64,000 nucleotides of DNA from Candidatus Micrarchaeum acidiphilum ARMAN-2 (GTDB taxonomy: Archaea; Micrarchaeota; Micrarchaeia; Micrarchaeales; Micrarchaeaceae). Below the pieces are notes generated by a model that was not told the origin of the DNA, ran no database searches, and was given only the letters and a program-made list of their open reading frames with translations. The stretch lies in NCBI GenBank assembly GCA_009387755.1, contig GG697240.1, positions 64,001 through 128,000 of the forward strand, read 5' to 3'. The position numbers and the translations under genes are program-made. The number at the start of each line of letters is the position of its first letter. Position 1 is the stretch's first letter. Of this stretch, positions 35,491 through 44,007 are shown in pieces.

Positions 35491-35943
35491 TCAACTTCCT
35501 TCCGCGTTTGCCCTCTGTATTATCTTTGCAGTATTCATTTTTGTGGTTATAGGTATTGGAACAACCACGTCCATCAGCTCTACGGTTATGTCGCTTTTCA
35601 GCTCGTCAACTTTCAGCACCTTTGCCTTATAGCCTTTGAACGGCCCAGACGTGAATTCCACTATGTCGTTTCTGCTTATGTCCTGTGCTGTGGATTTAGT
35701 CGCTATTAGCTTTTCTACATCTGCCGGATCCATCGGCTTCGGTATTATGCCCTTTATGCTCCTTTCCTTTGTTATGAAGTTCCTGCATGCAAGCTCGTCC
35801 TGCGCCTCGACTATTATGTAGCCGCGCAGGCCCTCGATCACTATTATAGAATATATCGGCGCATCTCCCTTCGAAAGCTTGCTCTGCAGTATGTTGGCCG
35901 CTATGTTCTCCTGGCCGGAAGTTACTTTTACCACGAAATACAT
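35491..35943 (-). CDS. spt5: Transcription elongation factor Spt5 (NusG-like)
   Basis: About 150 residues: an NGN domain (YFVVKVTSGQENIAANIL to GYIIVEAQ) and a single KOW domain (DIVEFTSGPFKGYKAKV), with a short tail. It binds the RNA polymerase clamp with Spt4 and raises processivity. ATG 35943 is chosen (MYFVVKV) instead of codons further upstream. No secE homologue is seen directly before it, unlike many archaea. Confidence 0.94.
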   Translation of the reverse strand: MYFVVKVTSGQENIAANILQSKLSKGDAPIYSIIVIEGLRGYIIVEAQDELACRNFITKERSIKGIIPKPMDPADVEKLIATKSTAQDISRNDIVEFTSGPFKGYKAKVLKVDELKSDITVELMDVVVPIPITTKMNTAKIIQRANAEGS

Positions 35944-36059
35944 AAATATACCTTTTTTCTGATTTAATAGCAAACATGAAAGACCGAAATTTCCTTGATT
36001 AAGCCTGGTTTAATTGGTTATTTTATTTATTAATACTTTCCCATCTTACGTGATCCAGA

Positions 36060-37109
36060 ATGCAGGAATATATAAAGGTACGCAGGACCGATGCAGAAAG
36101 GCTCAGGGTGGCGCTTTTGGATATCGGGGCGCTTTCCAGGGGCGTCAGAATACTGCATGATGATAGCTATGTCTACATTCCAGTTAACAATATTGATAGG
36201 CAAAATATTAAAAAGCTTGGTGGGGATTTCGATTTTGAGGTAACACGCAGAGGCGATGCGATTGAAAGGAAGGTGCAGCAGAGCTATGCTGAGAGGCTTT
36301 CTTCGGTTTTGCCAAAGAAGGATATAGACGAGATAGCTGGAGGGTACGAAGCGCTTGGGAACATAGCCATAATTGAGATACCGGAGAGGCTGTACAAAAG
36401 TCCGAAAGGCAAAAAGATTGGCGAAGCGATAATAGAGAGCAGCCGAACAATAAGGACGGTGCTCGCAAAGGCCGGGCCTGTGAGCGGGCGCTTCAGGACC
36501 AGAAAATTCGCATTTGTCGCCGGGAAAAGGACTTACGTTGCCAGCTACCGGGAGAATGGCTGCACGTTCAGATTTGATGTCAGGAAAGTTTTCTTCTCGT
36601 CCAAGCTCTCTTTTGAAAGGAAGAGGATTGCGAAGGCCGCGGGCGACCACGAAAACATTGCCGTTCCGTTTGCTGGCGTGGGACCCTTTGCCATTGAGAT
36701 TGCAAAGGCGCACCCTACGTCCAGGATTGTGGCTATCGAGCTCAACAAACATGCTTACGGATACATGCTTGAAAACATAGGGATAAACAAGGTCGGCAAC
36801 GTGGCTCCGGTGCTCGGAGATTTCGCGGACTTCGCCGAAAAGAATGCAGCGTGGGCCGATAGGGTGGTTATGCCCATGCCGAAGGCCGGGCTTGAGTTTG
36901 TCGTAGCAGCTCTGCACATCGCCAAGCAGAAGGCGAACTTCCACCTGTACACGTTTTGCGAAGCTGAAGGCGGAACCGATAAGGTATTTGGCGAGATAGA
37001 AAGAATTGCCGCCGACCATGGAAGGAGGGCAGGCTTAGTTTCTGCAAGAAGGGTAAGAAACTATTCAAGCAGCGAGATCGAAGTGGCCATAGACTTCAAG
37101 ACATGGTAG
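36060..37109 (+). CDS. trm5: tRNA (guanine-37-N1)-methyltransferase, Trm5 family
   Basis: Archaeal Trm5-type enzyme: an N-terminal tRNA-binding part, then a class I SAM domain with PFAGVGPFAIEIAK (near residue 203), IVAIELNKHAY for motif II, and RVVMPMPKAG at the site of the family NLP motif. C-terminal VRNYSSSEIEVAIDF is characteristic. It methylates G37 next to the anticodon to prevent frameshifts. Divergent from Spt5/L11. Confidence 0.87.
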   Translation: MQEYIKVRRTDAERLRVALLDIGALSRGVRILHDDSYVYIPVNNIDRQNIKKLGGDFDFEVTRRGDAIERKVQQSYAERLSSVLPKKDIDEIAGGYEALGNIAIIEIPERLYKSPKGKKIGEAIIESSRTIRTVLAKAGPVSGRFRTRKFAFVAGKRTYVASYRENGCTFRFDVRKVFFSSKLSFERKRIAKAAGDHENIAVPFAGVGPFAIEIAKAHPTSRIVAIELNKHAYGYMLENIGINKVGNVAPVLGDFADFAEKNAAWADRVVMPMPKAGLEFVVAALHIAKQKANFHLYTFCEAEGGTDKVFGEIERIAADHGRRAGLVSARRVRNYSSSEIEVAIDFKTW

Positions 37110-37128
37110 GGTCGGCAGCGGGAAGTCG

Positions 37129-38130
37129 CTACAGATCCTTCTTTATCCGCGCTAAGTCAACTATCCTCTTGTACGTGGGTGGATGAGTTGCAAACATTGA
37201 GTTCAGTGCATTCAGCGGACCGCCCCTGTTTTTCCTGGCTTCGCTTACCAGCCTGTTTATGTCTATGTCAGGTACCAGCTCCTTTATCTCGTTAATATGG
37301 GTCTTCAAGTCCTTTATGTCCTTTTCCACATTAAAAAAGTCAACTATGTAGAGCGATCTTGCAACCGTGGAGTTATTCGATGAGGCAGGCGCTGCGGCGC
37401 CGCTGGCAGTTATCTTTAGCAGAGCGGAAGCCAAGTCGCCGGGCTTTTTTGTGGCGCTTGCCGAATAGCTGTCTGCATAACTCTCTCTGGCCCTGGAAAG
37501 AGACAGCATAAGCATCTCTGCGACAAAGTACACTATGAATGCAACTACGCCAAGGAGCATTATGTAGGAGCTGCTGTTCCTAGAGTCGTTGAACATTCCG
37601 GCCCAGAGTATGTTCTGCGCTATTATGAATGCCAGCATGGGTATGAAGGCGACCATGGTCATTATTATTACGTCATTGTGTCTGAGGTGCCCGATCTCGT
37701 GCTCTATCACTGCCTTGAGTTCGTCAGAGTTGAGCCTTGCAAGCAGCCCTTCATGAATTACAAGCGTTGCGCTGCGCCTTGTCCTGCCGAAAACGAATGC
37801 ATTGGGATCCTTTGCAGGGGCTATTGCTATTCTTGGCACCGGAACCTTTGCAGAGTCTGCGGCGCTCTTGACAAACTGCTGTATTTGCGGGTATTCGTTG
37901 CCAGTTATATAGTGCAGCTTTGATGCCGCTGCGAGTATCTTCGGAGACACGTACCACTGTATGATGAAGTAGGCAAGCGCCACAAGCAGTATAATGTAGG
38001 TATCTGCGCCCATGTAGAACATTACCGCGTAGATTATTCCGAAGCCGATGGCGAATGACAGTATTAGGGTAATATACATCCTAAATGTAAGGTCCAAATC
38101 ATTGGTCGCACTAACACCCCGTATCTGCAA
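37129..38130 (-). CDS. htpX: HtpX-like membrane M48 metalloprotease
   Basis: Membrane protease for quality control of membrane proteins. Two N-terminal spans (YITLILSFAIGFGIIYAVMF, TYIILLVALAYFIIQWYV) are followed by HEIGHLRHND, the zinc site near residue 143, two more spans, and RARESYADSYS with the third ligand Glu. Frame opens with TTG 38130; TTG 38097 is an equally likely start by comparison with other archaeal HtpX N-termini. The ending ATHPPTYKRIVDLARI is typical. Confidence 0.93.
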   Translation of the reverse strand: MQIRGVSATNDLDLTFRMYITLILSFAIGFGIIYAVMFYMGADTYIILLVALAYFIIQWYVSPKILAAASKLHYITGNEYPQIQQFVKSAADSAKVPVPRIAIAPAKDPNAFVFGRTRRSATLVIHEGLLARLNSDELKAVIEHEIGHLRHNDVIIMTMVAFIPMLAFIIAQNILWAGMFNDSRNSSSYIMLLGVVAFIVYFVAEMLMLSLSRARESYADSYSASATKKPGDLASALLKITASGAAAPASSNNSTVARSLYIVDFFNVEKDIKDLKTHINEIKELVPDIDINRLVSEARKNRGGPLNALNSMFATHPPTYKRIVDLARIKKDL

Positions 38131-38283
38131 TTTTTATTTTCTGCGCACTACTTTAAACCTTTGCATGGGATTATGTACCGCTTTATCAACAAGAGTTTGC
38201 GATGTGATTAATGGCTGCGGGAAGCGCAGGTGCATGCCTTGGCTGTTAATTTATAAATATCTTGTAATGCAATTACTATCCAT

Positions 38284-38541
38284 ATGCAGGATCCCATGCC
38301 GGAGTGCCCAAAATGCAGGATGGTGCTTAATATAATAGAGGAAAACGGAGACGTCTATTACCATTGCGCAGCCTGCGGCTACAAGCAGCTCTTCCCGAAC
38401 TGGGTAGACCATGAATGCCAAAAGTGCGGCTTCGGCAAGGCGCAGCTTCTCTTCTACGGCATAATAGTCGGGGACGAGGCGCCGCTCAGCATGTATAAGT
38501 GCCTTAAATGCGGTAGCGTTGTACGGGACGGCTTTTCATGA
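38284..38541 (+). CDS. tfs: TFS/RPB9-like zinc-ribbon transcription factor
   Basis: 85 residues with two zinc ribbons: CPKC...CAAC at the N-terminus and CQKC...CLKC at the C-terminus. The second ribbon carries GDEAPLSMYKC, matching the acidic DE hairpin by which TFS/TFIIS stimulates transcript cleavage by RNA polymerase. It is shorter than the usual 100-110 residues, mainly in the linker. TATA-like TTTATAAATA at about 38249-38258 sits about 30 bases before the ATG, so a short leader or leaderless mRNA is expected. Confidence 0.83.
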   Translation: MQDPMPECPKCRMVLNIIEENGDVYYHCAACGYKQLFPNWVDHECQKCGFGKAQLLFYGIIVGDEAPLSMYKCLKCGSVVRDGFS

Positions 38542-38609
38542 GGCGGGAATTTATGCCTTTGGTATTGCTTTATAATTATGGTATGCATGATTAATATCGG
38601 GGTTATGGC

Positions 38610-39341
38610 ATGGCAAAAGTTTTGATATCTTGCATGGACCGAAGGCTCAACCTAGAGTTGGACAGCAGGGCGAAGGACATGGCGAAAGACGGTTCCGAAG
38701 TCATTGTGCTGCGCAATGCTGGAGCCAATGTCGGCGGACTCGAAGAATCGATGAGAGCGATAGAGGAGTTTGCAGGCATAGACCAGATAGTAATAGCAAC
38801 TCATGATGATTGCGGGGCGATGAAGTTCGTAGCCGGATGCCTTGATGGCAGATACACGTACGACAGAGACCTCGGCAGCAAGCTGGTGGAGCCGTTTGAG
38901 AAACATGCCGGCGAGAACTTGGATATCGCAAACCAGAAGGTGCAGAGGAGCAGGGCCGTAGACCTCTCAAAGGCCCTTGGACTGGATGCCAGGATTGAGG
39001 TGTCGCCGATATCGGTAAGTAGCATAGAAATTCAAGAGAGCACAAAGGGGGCACATCACGCACTGCTAGTAGGAAATGGCATTTACAAGGCCGGATTCGA
39101 GAAGGCTATCAGAAAGGCCGGGCTTGAAACCTTTGAAACGTATGTCATAGACGCGCCCGTGCTGTCAGAGACCGTTCCGGACATAAAGATAGCTAGAGAC
39201 GTACTTGGCATATCAGATATCAGAGTGGTGTCGCTAAACCAAAGACAGGAAGCCAAAAACGCGAAATTCATTGAAATGGCGAAGGGCATCGGCATGGAGC
39301 ACTTGAAGGTCTACAAGATCAGGGACAGGGCGCCAGCCTAA
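38610..39341 (+). CDS. Beta-carbonic anhydrase-like protein
   Basis: Contains the beta-CA zinc pattern: Cys8-x-Asp10-x-Arg (SCMDRRL), RNAGAN, and His65-x2-Cys68 (THDDCGA). Reversible CO2 hydration is therefore possible. At 243 residues it is longer than the small archaeal beta-CAs, with a C-terminal half (from about 125) that I do not recognise and that may carry another function. Start ATG 38610 follows a short AT-rich gap after the TFS gene. Confidence 0.75.
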   Translation: MAKVLISCMDRRLNLELDSRAKDMAKDGSEVIVLRNAGANVGGLEESMRAIEEFAGIDQIVIATHDDCGAMKFVAGCLDGRYTYDRDLGSKLVEPFEKHAGENLDIANQKVQRSRAVDLSKALGLDARIEVSPISVSSIEIQESTKGAHHALLVGNGIYKAGFEKAIRKAGLETFETYVIDAPVLSETVPDIKIARDVLGISDIRVVSLNQRQEAKNAKFIEMAKGIGMEHLKVYKIRDRAPA

Positions 39342-39366
39342 GAATTGCGCATGATTCCAATAAAGC

Positions 39367-39606
39367 TCATATGCTCATGAAGTTGTACGGAAGGCGGTTC
39401 ATATTTATGGTATTGAACCTCAGTATCTTGTCCAGGCTGTCCAGTGACGTCTGACCCAGTATCCTTGGTATTACCAGATAGTAGTAGTCCTTGGACTTGA
39501 ACGCCTTTATTAGAATGTAGTCCTTTGTAAGCAGGAAGCCGATTATGTGATAGTCGTTTTCCCTAAGCTGGCGGCTCACGAAGGCTAACTTGTTTTCAAC
39601 ATCCAA
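39367..39606 (-). CDS. Small hypothetical protein
   Basis: 79 residues with alternating strands and helices (YHIIGFLLTKDYILIKAF, YYYLVIPRILG). No Cys motif or membrane span. Not recognised. Isolated minus-strand gene with a clean ATG and an AT-rich upstream gap (39607-39660). Could be a small conserved regulator or a spurious frame; codon pattern favours real. Confidence 0.45.
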   Translation of the reverse strand: MDVENKLAFVSRQLRENDYHIIGFLLTKDYILIKAFKSKDYYYLVIPRILGQTSLDSLDKILRFNTINMNRLPYNFMSI

Positions 39607-39665
39607 TTTATCACAATAACCAATATTACGCGGCTATTATATTTAATGCTTTACGTGAGGCCGCG

Positions 39666-40025
39666 TCATTGGTATATTGAATGGTAGGTGTTTCCAGCCT
39701 CGTCGTCTATTACTATGCATTCGCCTTCGCACTGTATGAGGCAGGCTTGGCATAGGATGCATGCTGAGCCGTTTACCGCGACGGATATCCCGCCGCTTGT
39801 GCCGTCGTTTGTGTCGGCAAAATGCTTGTGACCGTCCTGCACCTGGCCCCACTTTTGCACCACCGCCGGGTCGCTTTGCCCCTTCCACTGCATTTCTGGA
39901 GGTGCCACGTCGGCGTTTACCTCGTCCTGCTTCGTCCTGTCCCTGAGCTCGAATACACTCACGGGGCAGACGTCCTTGCAGTGCTGGCACCCGGTGCATT
40001 TTGGTTTTTCAACGTATACTTTCAT
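39666..40025 (-). CDS. Dicluster [4Fe-4S] ferredoxin
   Basis: Electron carrier with two [4Fe-4S] sites: KCTGCQHCKDVCP near residues 9-21 and ACILCQACLIQCEGEC near 88-103. About 60 residues separate the clusters, longer than in clostridial ferredoxins. Such long archaeal ferredoxins are usual electron acceptors of 2-oxoacid oxidoreductases. ATG 40025 is four bases after the upstream stop, forming a two-gene operon with a small basic protein. Confidence 0.9.
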   Translation of the reverse strand: MKVYVEKPKCTGCQHCKDVCPVSVFELRDRTKQDEVNADVAPPEMQWKGQSDPAVVQKWGQVQDGHKHFADTNDGTSGGISVAVNGSACILCQACLIQCEGECIVIDDEAGNTYHSIYQ

Positions 40026-40028
40026 TTT

Positions 40029-40232
40029 TCACACCTGGTTTTGGCTTACCTTCTTTTTCTTTACCAGCTTTAGCTCGTAATCCTCCATTTTAGAGTAAGC
40101 CTCTTCTAACTTGTCACGCTTCACACCCTTTGGCAGGCTTATCTCCTTGTCGTCTATTCTGTGCCTGCCGAGGGCATCAAGCATCTGCCTATGGAATTGC
40201 ATCTTCTTCTTTACAACCTCGTCATGAGACAT
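40029..40232 (-). CDS. Small basic protein upstream of ferredoxin
   Basis: 67 residues from ATG 40232, which has an excellent ribosome-binding site (GGGTGATGGG just upstream). Helical and Lys-rich; no recognised domain. The four-base gap to the ferredoxin gene implies co-expression and possibly a partner or assembly role, which is inference. Confidence 0.6.
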   Translation of the reverse strand: MSHDEVVKKKMQFHRQMLDALGRHRIDDKEISLPKGVKRDKLEEAYSKMEDYELKLVKKKKVSQNQV

Positions 40233-40266
40233 CCCATCACCCAACCCTAATTGGTGGAAAAATTAT

Positions 40267-41373
40267 TTAATACAGTTGCTCGCGGTTGTATATGTTTATT
40301 ATTGTCGCCTGCAGCCACGCGGCGAATTTGTTCTTAGGTATGAAGTCTAGGAAGCCGAGCATCTGTTCCGTTGTCCGCTCTATTATCTCGTCGCGCTTCT
40401 TCGCCGCGAAGCCTATGCCGTCGTATTTTTCTATTGCGCCTATTACGAATTTTATCTCCTCCCCGGTTTTCTGCTCGCGAGGCTTGTTGTAGATCTCAGC
40501 AAGCCTCTGCTTTTCGTCGTCGCTGGCGAGATCGAACGTGTGCTTTATTATCAGCGTGAGCTTTCCCTCGCGTATGTCGTTGAACTCGCCCTTGCCGGAG
40601 TTGTAGCCCTTCTGCATGTCTATTATGTCATCGTTTATCTGGAACGCTATTCCCGCATTTTCGCCTATTGCACCGAGCTTTTCTACTATGTTTTCATCCT
40701 GGCCGGCAGATATGGCGCCGAGCTGCAGCGGACCGCGCATACTGTAGCTGGAGGTTTTCCCACTTGCTATCTCAAAGTATGTGCTCTCCTTTGCGCTTCG
40801 CAGACCGTCCTTTCCGTACATGAAATTAAGCTCTTGAAACTGGCCGCTGGCAGTGCTGTATGCAACTTCTATAAACTTGTTGTAGAGTCTTTCCCGTATT
40901 TCAGGGTTCGCCACGCCAAGATAGTCTATGAACATGTTCCACATGACTGAATGCAGTACGTCCCCTATGTGCAGCGCGGCGGAACTGCCGTATAGTTTGT
41001 GGAGCGTAGGCATGCCCCGCCTCATTTCAGACTTGTCTTCTATGTCGTCGTGTATGAGTATCCATTCCTGCGAAAGCTGAACGGCAGCTGCAAGGAGCAA
41101 GGTCGCAGGATCCTGGTTGTCGTACATCAGCGCAGTAAGCATCAATAGCATAGGCCGGGTATAGTGGCTTGGCCTGTTTATGTAGTCGAAGAGCATTTCA
41201 GAGTACCTTTCGGCGGCGGCCGCATCGGAAACCAGCGCCGCGGGCTTCCTCACGTATTCGGTAATTATTGCATGTATGCTCTTCTTCGTCTTGCTGATGA
41301 ATCCTTCGAGAGTCGCGTCCTCAAATGAAACCGCATACTTTGAAGCCTTTCCGTTTTTCTGTTTTGCGTCCAT
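40267..41373 (-). CDS. Isoprenyl (geranylgeranyl) diphosphate synthase
   Basis: All-helical trans-prenyltransferase: first Asp-rich motif HDDIEDKSEMRRG, second FQINDDIID, plus RPMLLML and the KTSSYS region. It makes geranylgeranyl or a similar diphosphate for ether lipids, the co-substrate of GGGP synthase at 29364. ATG 41373 is taken; the frame runs back to 41418. Downstream of scpB on the same strand with a 66-base gap. Confidence 0.9.
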   Translation of the reverse strand: MDAKQKNGKASKYAVSFEDATLEGFISKTKKSIHAIITEYVRKPAALVSDAAAAERYSEMLFDYINRPSHYTRPMLLMLTALMYDNQDPATLLLAAAVQLSQEWILIHDDIEDKSEMRRGMPTLHKLYGSSAALHIGDVLHSVMWNMFIDYLGVANPEIRERLYNKFIEVAYSTASGQFQELNFMYGKDGLRSAKESTYFEIASGKTSSYSMRGPLQLGAISAGQDENIVEKLGAIGENAGIAFQINDDIIDMQKGYNSGKGEFNDIREGKLTLIIKHTFDLASDDEKQRLAEIYNKPREQKTGEEIKFVIGAIEKYDGIGFAAKKRDEIIERTTEQMLGFLDFIPKNKFAAWLQATIINIYNREQLY

Positions 41374-41439
41374 AAAAATCAACGCCGCGGCACTGCAGGC
41401 AAAGTGCATGGCCAGCATATCAATATTTGCATTAGGTAT

Positions 41440-41982
41440 TTAAAATCCATTGGGAGGGTCTTGGCTCTGGACTGCACTGAGGCCAGCTTTGCCTTCCATG
41501 GTGGGACTTCCAGCCAGATCGAAGTATTCCTTGAATTTCTGCGTTGTATCGAGCCTTTTGGTCCTGCCCTGCCTTGACGCCTTTATGAAGCCCTTTTCGA
41601 CGAGTTCCTTGATGTGGGAATACGCGGCCGGCCCGAAAACGCCGATTATCTTGCTTTGCATTATGGGCTCGTTCTTGCTTATGTATGCCAGTATCCTGAG
41701 CGCAGGCCTGGAGATTTCCGGCTGGCCGGCCAGCTGGCTAACCTTTGAAGCATAGGGCTCCTTGAGCGTCATCACGTAGCCGTTGCCTATTGGCTCGATC
41801 TTCAACGACGAGTCGTTGGCATCATACTCCTGCATCAGCCCGTCAATAAGGTCCTTTATGTATCCCGTGGAGGCTATTCCGGTAATCTTGGCAAGCTCAT
41901 CTATGCTTAGGGATCTTGCAGATACGAATAGCGCTGCCTCGACGGTCTTTTTTGCTTCGCTCTTTGAAACGTTATCCTGCAT
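41440..41982 (-). CDS. scpB: ScpB, condensin winged-helix subunit
   Basis: Two winged-helix domains of ScpB: KKTVEAALFVSARSLSIDEL, the YVMTLKEPYASKVSQL strand, then RPALRILAYISKNEPIMQSKI and YSHIKELVEKGFIKASRQGR. It joins ScpA and SMC in chromosome organisation. It overlaps the end of scpA by about ten bases. SMC itself is not in the window. Confidence 0.9.
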   Translation of the reverse strand: MQDNVSKSEAKKTVEAALFVSARSLSIDELAKITGIASTGYIKDLIDGLMQEYDANDSSLKIEPIGNGYVMTLKEPYASKVSQLAGQPEISRPALRILAYISKNEPIMQSKIIGVFGPAAYSHIKELVEKGFIKASRQGRTKRLDTTQKFKEYFDLAGSPTMEGKAGLSAVQSQDPPNGF

Positions 41983-42718
41983 TCTGATCATTTATTAGGG
42001 TTATAATTATGTCTCCGAAGAAGATTTCCTGCATCAAAGTCACCTTCCTGTCGTGCGCGAGGTAAAGCAGCGGCACGAAGGCGTTCATTATAAGGACCTG
42101 CGGGTCGCTATAGCGCGCAGACAGGCTGGAAAAAAGCAGCATGCCCTCGCGGTCGGCCGTAGCCTTGATGACTTCATAGAGCTCGGCTATTTTGGCGTCT
42201 ATGTCTTCCTTTTCAATCGGGAAATCTATAACGCGGTTGTTGAATGATATCCTCGTTGCCTTCTCCTGCTCCATCTTCATCGACTTGTCCAGTGCGTCGA
42301 GCAGCTCCGATAGGGATATCTTTCTTGGAACCTGCTGCCTGAATCTGGTCACGAGCTGGGCGACTTCCGGAAGCTGCCTTGGCGCGCCAGGTTCCTGCTC
42401 CTGGTCCTGCTCCTGCGGGGCTTCTTCCTCAAGCAGCGGAATCGTGTTGCTTTTGAGCTTCAGCAGAATGGAAGCTGCAAGTATCATGTTTGCCGGCACC
42501 GCAAGGTTCATTATCTTTATTTTTTTAATCAGATCGAGATACGTGCGCACCATGGCCGATATGTCTATGTCCCAAGGGTCAAGCTTGTTCGATTCGACAA
42601 GATGTATTAGAAGCTCGCGCCATGTGGCATTCTTTACGAACTCCTCTAGGTTAAACTTCTTTGCGTCTATGTCTAACATTTCTGATTCTGACTGCATTAA
42701 GGTCGCCCAGAAGGTCAT
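41972..42718 (-). CDS. scpA: ScpA, condensin kleisin subunit
   Basis: Kleisin of the SMC complex: N-terminal LLIHLVESNKLDPWDIDISA and AASILLKLKS signature, a Gln/Glu-rich linker (near 115-130), and a C-terminal winged helix (VTLMQEIFFGDI). A TATA-like TTAAATATATTTAT at about 42728-42745 predicts a nearly leaderless ATG 42718. Overlap with scpB ensures matched synthesis. Confidence 0.9.
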   Translation of the reverse strand: MTFWATLMQSESEMLDIDAKKFNLEEFVKNATWRELLIHLVESNKLDPWDIDISAMVRTYLDLIKKIKIMNLAVPANMILAASILLKLKSNTIPLLEEEAPQEQDQEQEPGAPRQLPEVAQLVTRFRQQVPRKISLSELLDALDKSMKMEQEKATRISFNNRVIDFPIEKEDIDAKIAELYEVIKATADREGMLLFSSLSARYSDPQVLIMNAFVPLLYLAHDRKVTLMQEIFFGDIIITLINDQNAG

Positions 42719-42758
42719 TTTATTTAGGGTAATAAATATATTTAATCTTATGCGGGCG

Positions 42759-43340
42759 CTATAGGGAGTCCCAAAGCTTCCAGAAGTACCTTTTTGATTT
42801 CTCTATTTCGTAAGCGGAAGTGCTAAGCTCGACCTGCTCTATGTTGCGGTGCGTGCCGCTGTATGTCAGATTCGCAGACCCGGTCACCACGCCGGCTTCA
42901 GAAGTGTACATCTTTATGTGCACGAACCTCTTCGGAATTTTAATGTGTATGCGGCTGTGCGGGCGCAGCTTTACTGCGGAGAAGGCGCAGGCCACTGCAG
43001 CAAAAAGCAGAAGAAACCCCGCAAGTTCCATGCCGAACAGCCAGTACGACAGCGCGGCCACGGCTGCGAAAAGCGCTGAAAGCAATGCGTATACCCTTGA
43101 AAACAGCGGCCTTGACAACAGTATATTCCTGGCTTCTTTTGTCGGCGAAGACGATATTATGAATATGTGCTTTTTCCTTGACTCGCGCTTGAGTATTGCA
43201 GCGTAATATTCGTCTATGTATGGAGATATCAAAAGAAGCTCTCTGCCATGCTTTATGATGCGGTTTATCACCTTGTAGGCCTCGCTGCCATAGCTGCGCT
43301 CCGGCACCGCCGCTCCCAACTGCATGATATTATTTTGCAT
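42759..43340 (-). CDS. PLD-like protein interrupted by a membrane hairpin
   Basis: The C-terminal half has one phospholipase-D-type motif, HIKMYTSEAGVVTGSANLTYSG, where the usual final Asp of HxKx4D is Glu. The N-terminal part (LLLISPYIDEYYAAIL) fits the first PLD strand. Between them lie two hydrophobic spans (YALLSALFAAVAALSYWLFG, FLLLFAAVACAFSAV). Single-HKD proteins act as dimers; membrane anchoring suggests action on lipids or nucleic acid at the membrane. Function otherwise unknown. Confidence 0.65.
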   Translation of the reverse strand: MQNNIMQLGAAVPERSYGSEAYKVINRIIKHGRELLLISPYIDEYYAAILKRESRKKHIFIISSSPTKEARNILLSRPLFSRVYALLSALFAAVAALSYWLFGMELAGFLLLFAAVACAFSAVKLRPHSRIHIKIPKRFVHIKMYTSEAGVVTGSANLTYSGTHRNIEQVELSTSAYEIEKSKRYFWKLWDSL

Positions 43341-43381
43341 GCAATATTAGTAAGCCTTGCGCTTGCATGCTGCGGAAACGC

Positions 43382-43939
43382 TCATTTGCGCTTCGTCCTT
43401 ATTGCCCATTCAACAAGATTCTCGAGCAGCTCCTTTATCATTTTGCGCGTTTCCTCGTCTGTAAGCTTTCCGTCGGTCATCTTCTCCTTGGCTCTTGACA
43501 CGAATATCTGAGGCCGCTCCAGGGGATGTGCGTTAAGGAACGAGAATATTTCCCTTAGATGGTACTGCGCCACTATCGTGCCGAACATCCCTGCGGATGC
43601 GCCCATGGTTGCCACGGGCTTCTCGTTGAATACGTTGTCTGAAGGCGGCCTCGATGCCCAATCTATTGCGTTCTTGAGCGGGCCCGGTACTGACCTGTTG
43701 TATTCCGGAGTTGATATGAGCAATGCGTCCGCGGATCTTATAGCCTCCCTGAGCTCCTTTGCCCTTTCAGGCATGCCTTCCACTTCGATGTCTTCGTTGT
43801 AAACCGGCAGCCCCTCTATGTCGAATATTTCGAACTCTGCATTTTCCGGGCACAGCTCCTTCGCGGCTGCGATCAGCATCTTGTTATATGAATGCCTTCT
43901 GAGACTGCCTGCTATTCCGAGTATTTTCAGCTTTTCCAT
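43382..43939 (-). CDS. NADPH-dependent FMN reductase family protein
   Basis: Flavodoxin-like fold: ILGIAGSLRRHSYN for the FMN phosphate loop, STPEYNRSVPGPLKNAIDWAS, and PVATMGASAGMFGT. About 185 residues, as in ChrR/YieF-like quinone or chromate reductases. ATG 43939 (MEKLKIL) is chosen. Divergent from the antiporter gene. Confidence 0.9.
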   Translation of the reverse strand: MEKLKILGIAGSLRRHSYNKMLIAAAKELCPENAEFEIFDIEGLPVYNEDIEVEGMPERAKELREAIRSADALLISTPEYNRSVPGPLKNAIDWASRPPSDNVFNEKPVATMGASAGMFGTIVAQYHLREIFSFLNAHPLERPQIFVSRAKEKMTDGKLTDEETRKMIKELLENLVEWAIRTKRK

Positions 43940-44007
43940 GCACATCAACAATTAGTTAATATATTTGGGGCAAATAGGAATAAATTATTTGCCTTGAAAA
44001 TACCTCT

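Noticed and set aside
36030-37019. 329-codon minus-strand frame opposite trm5
   Set aside because: Antisense shadow; the plus-strand frame carries clear Trm5 motifs.
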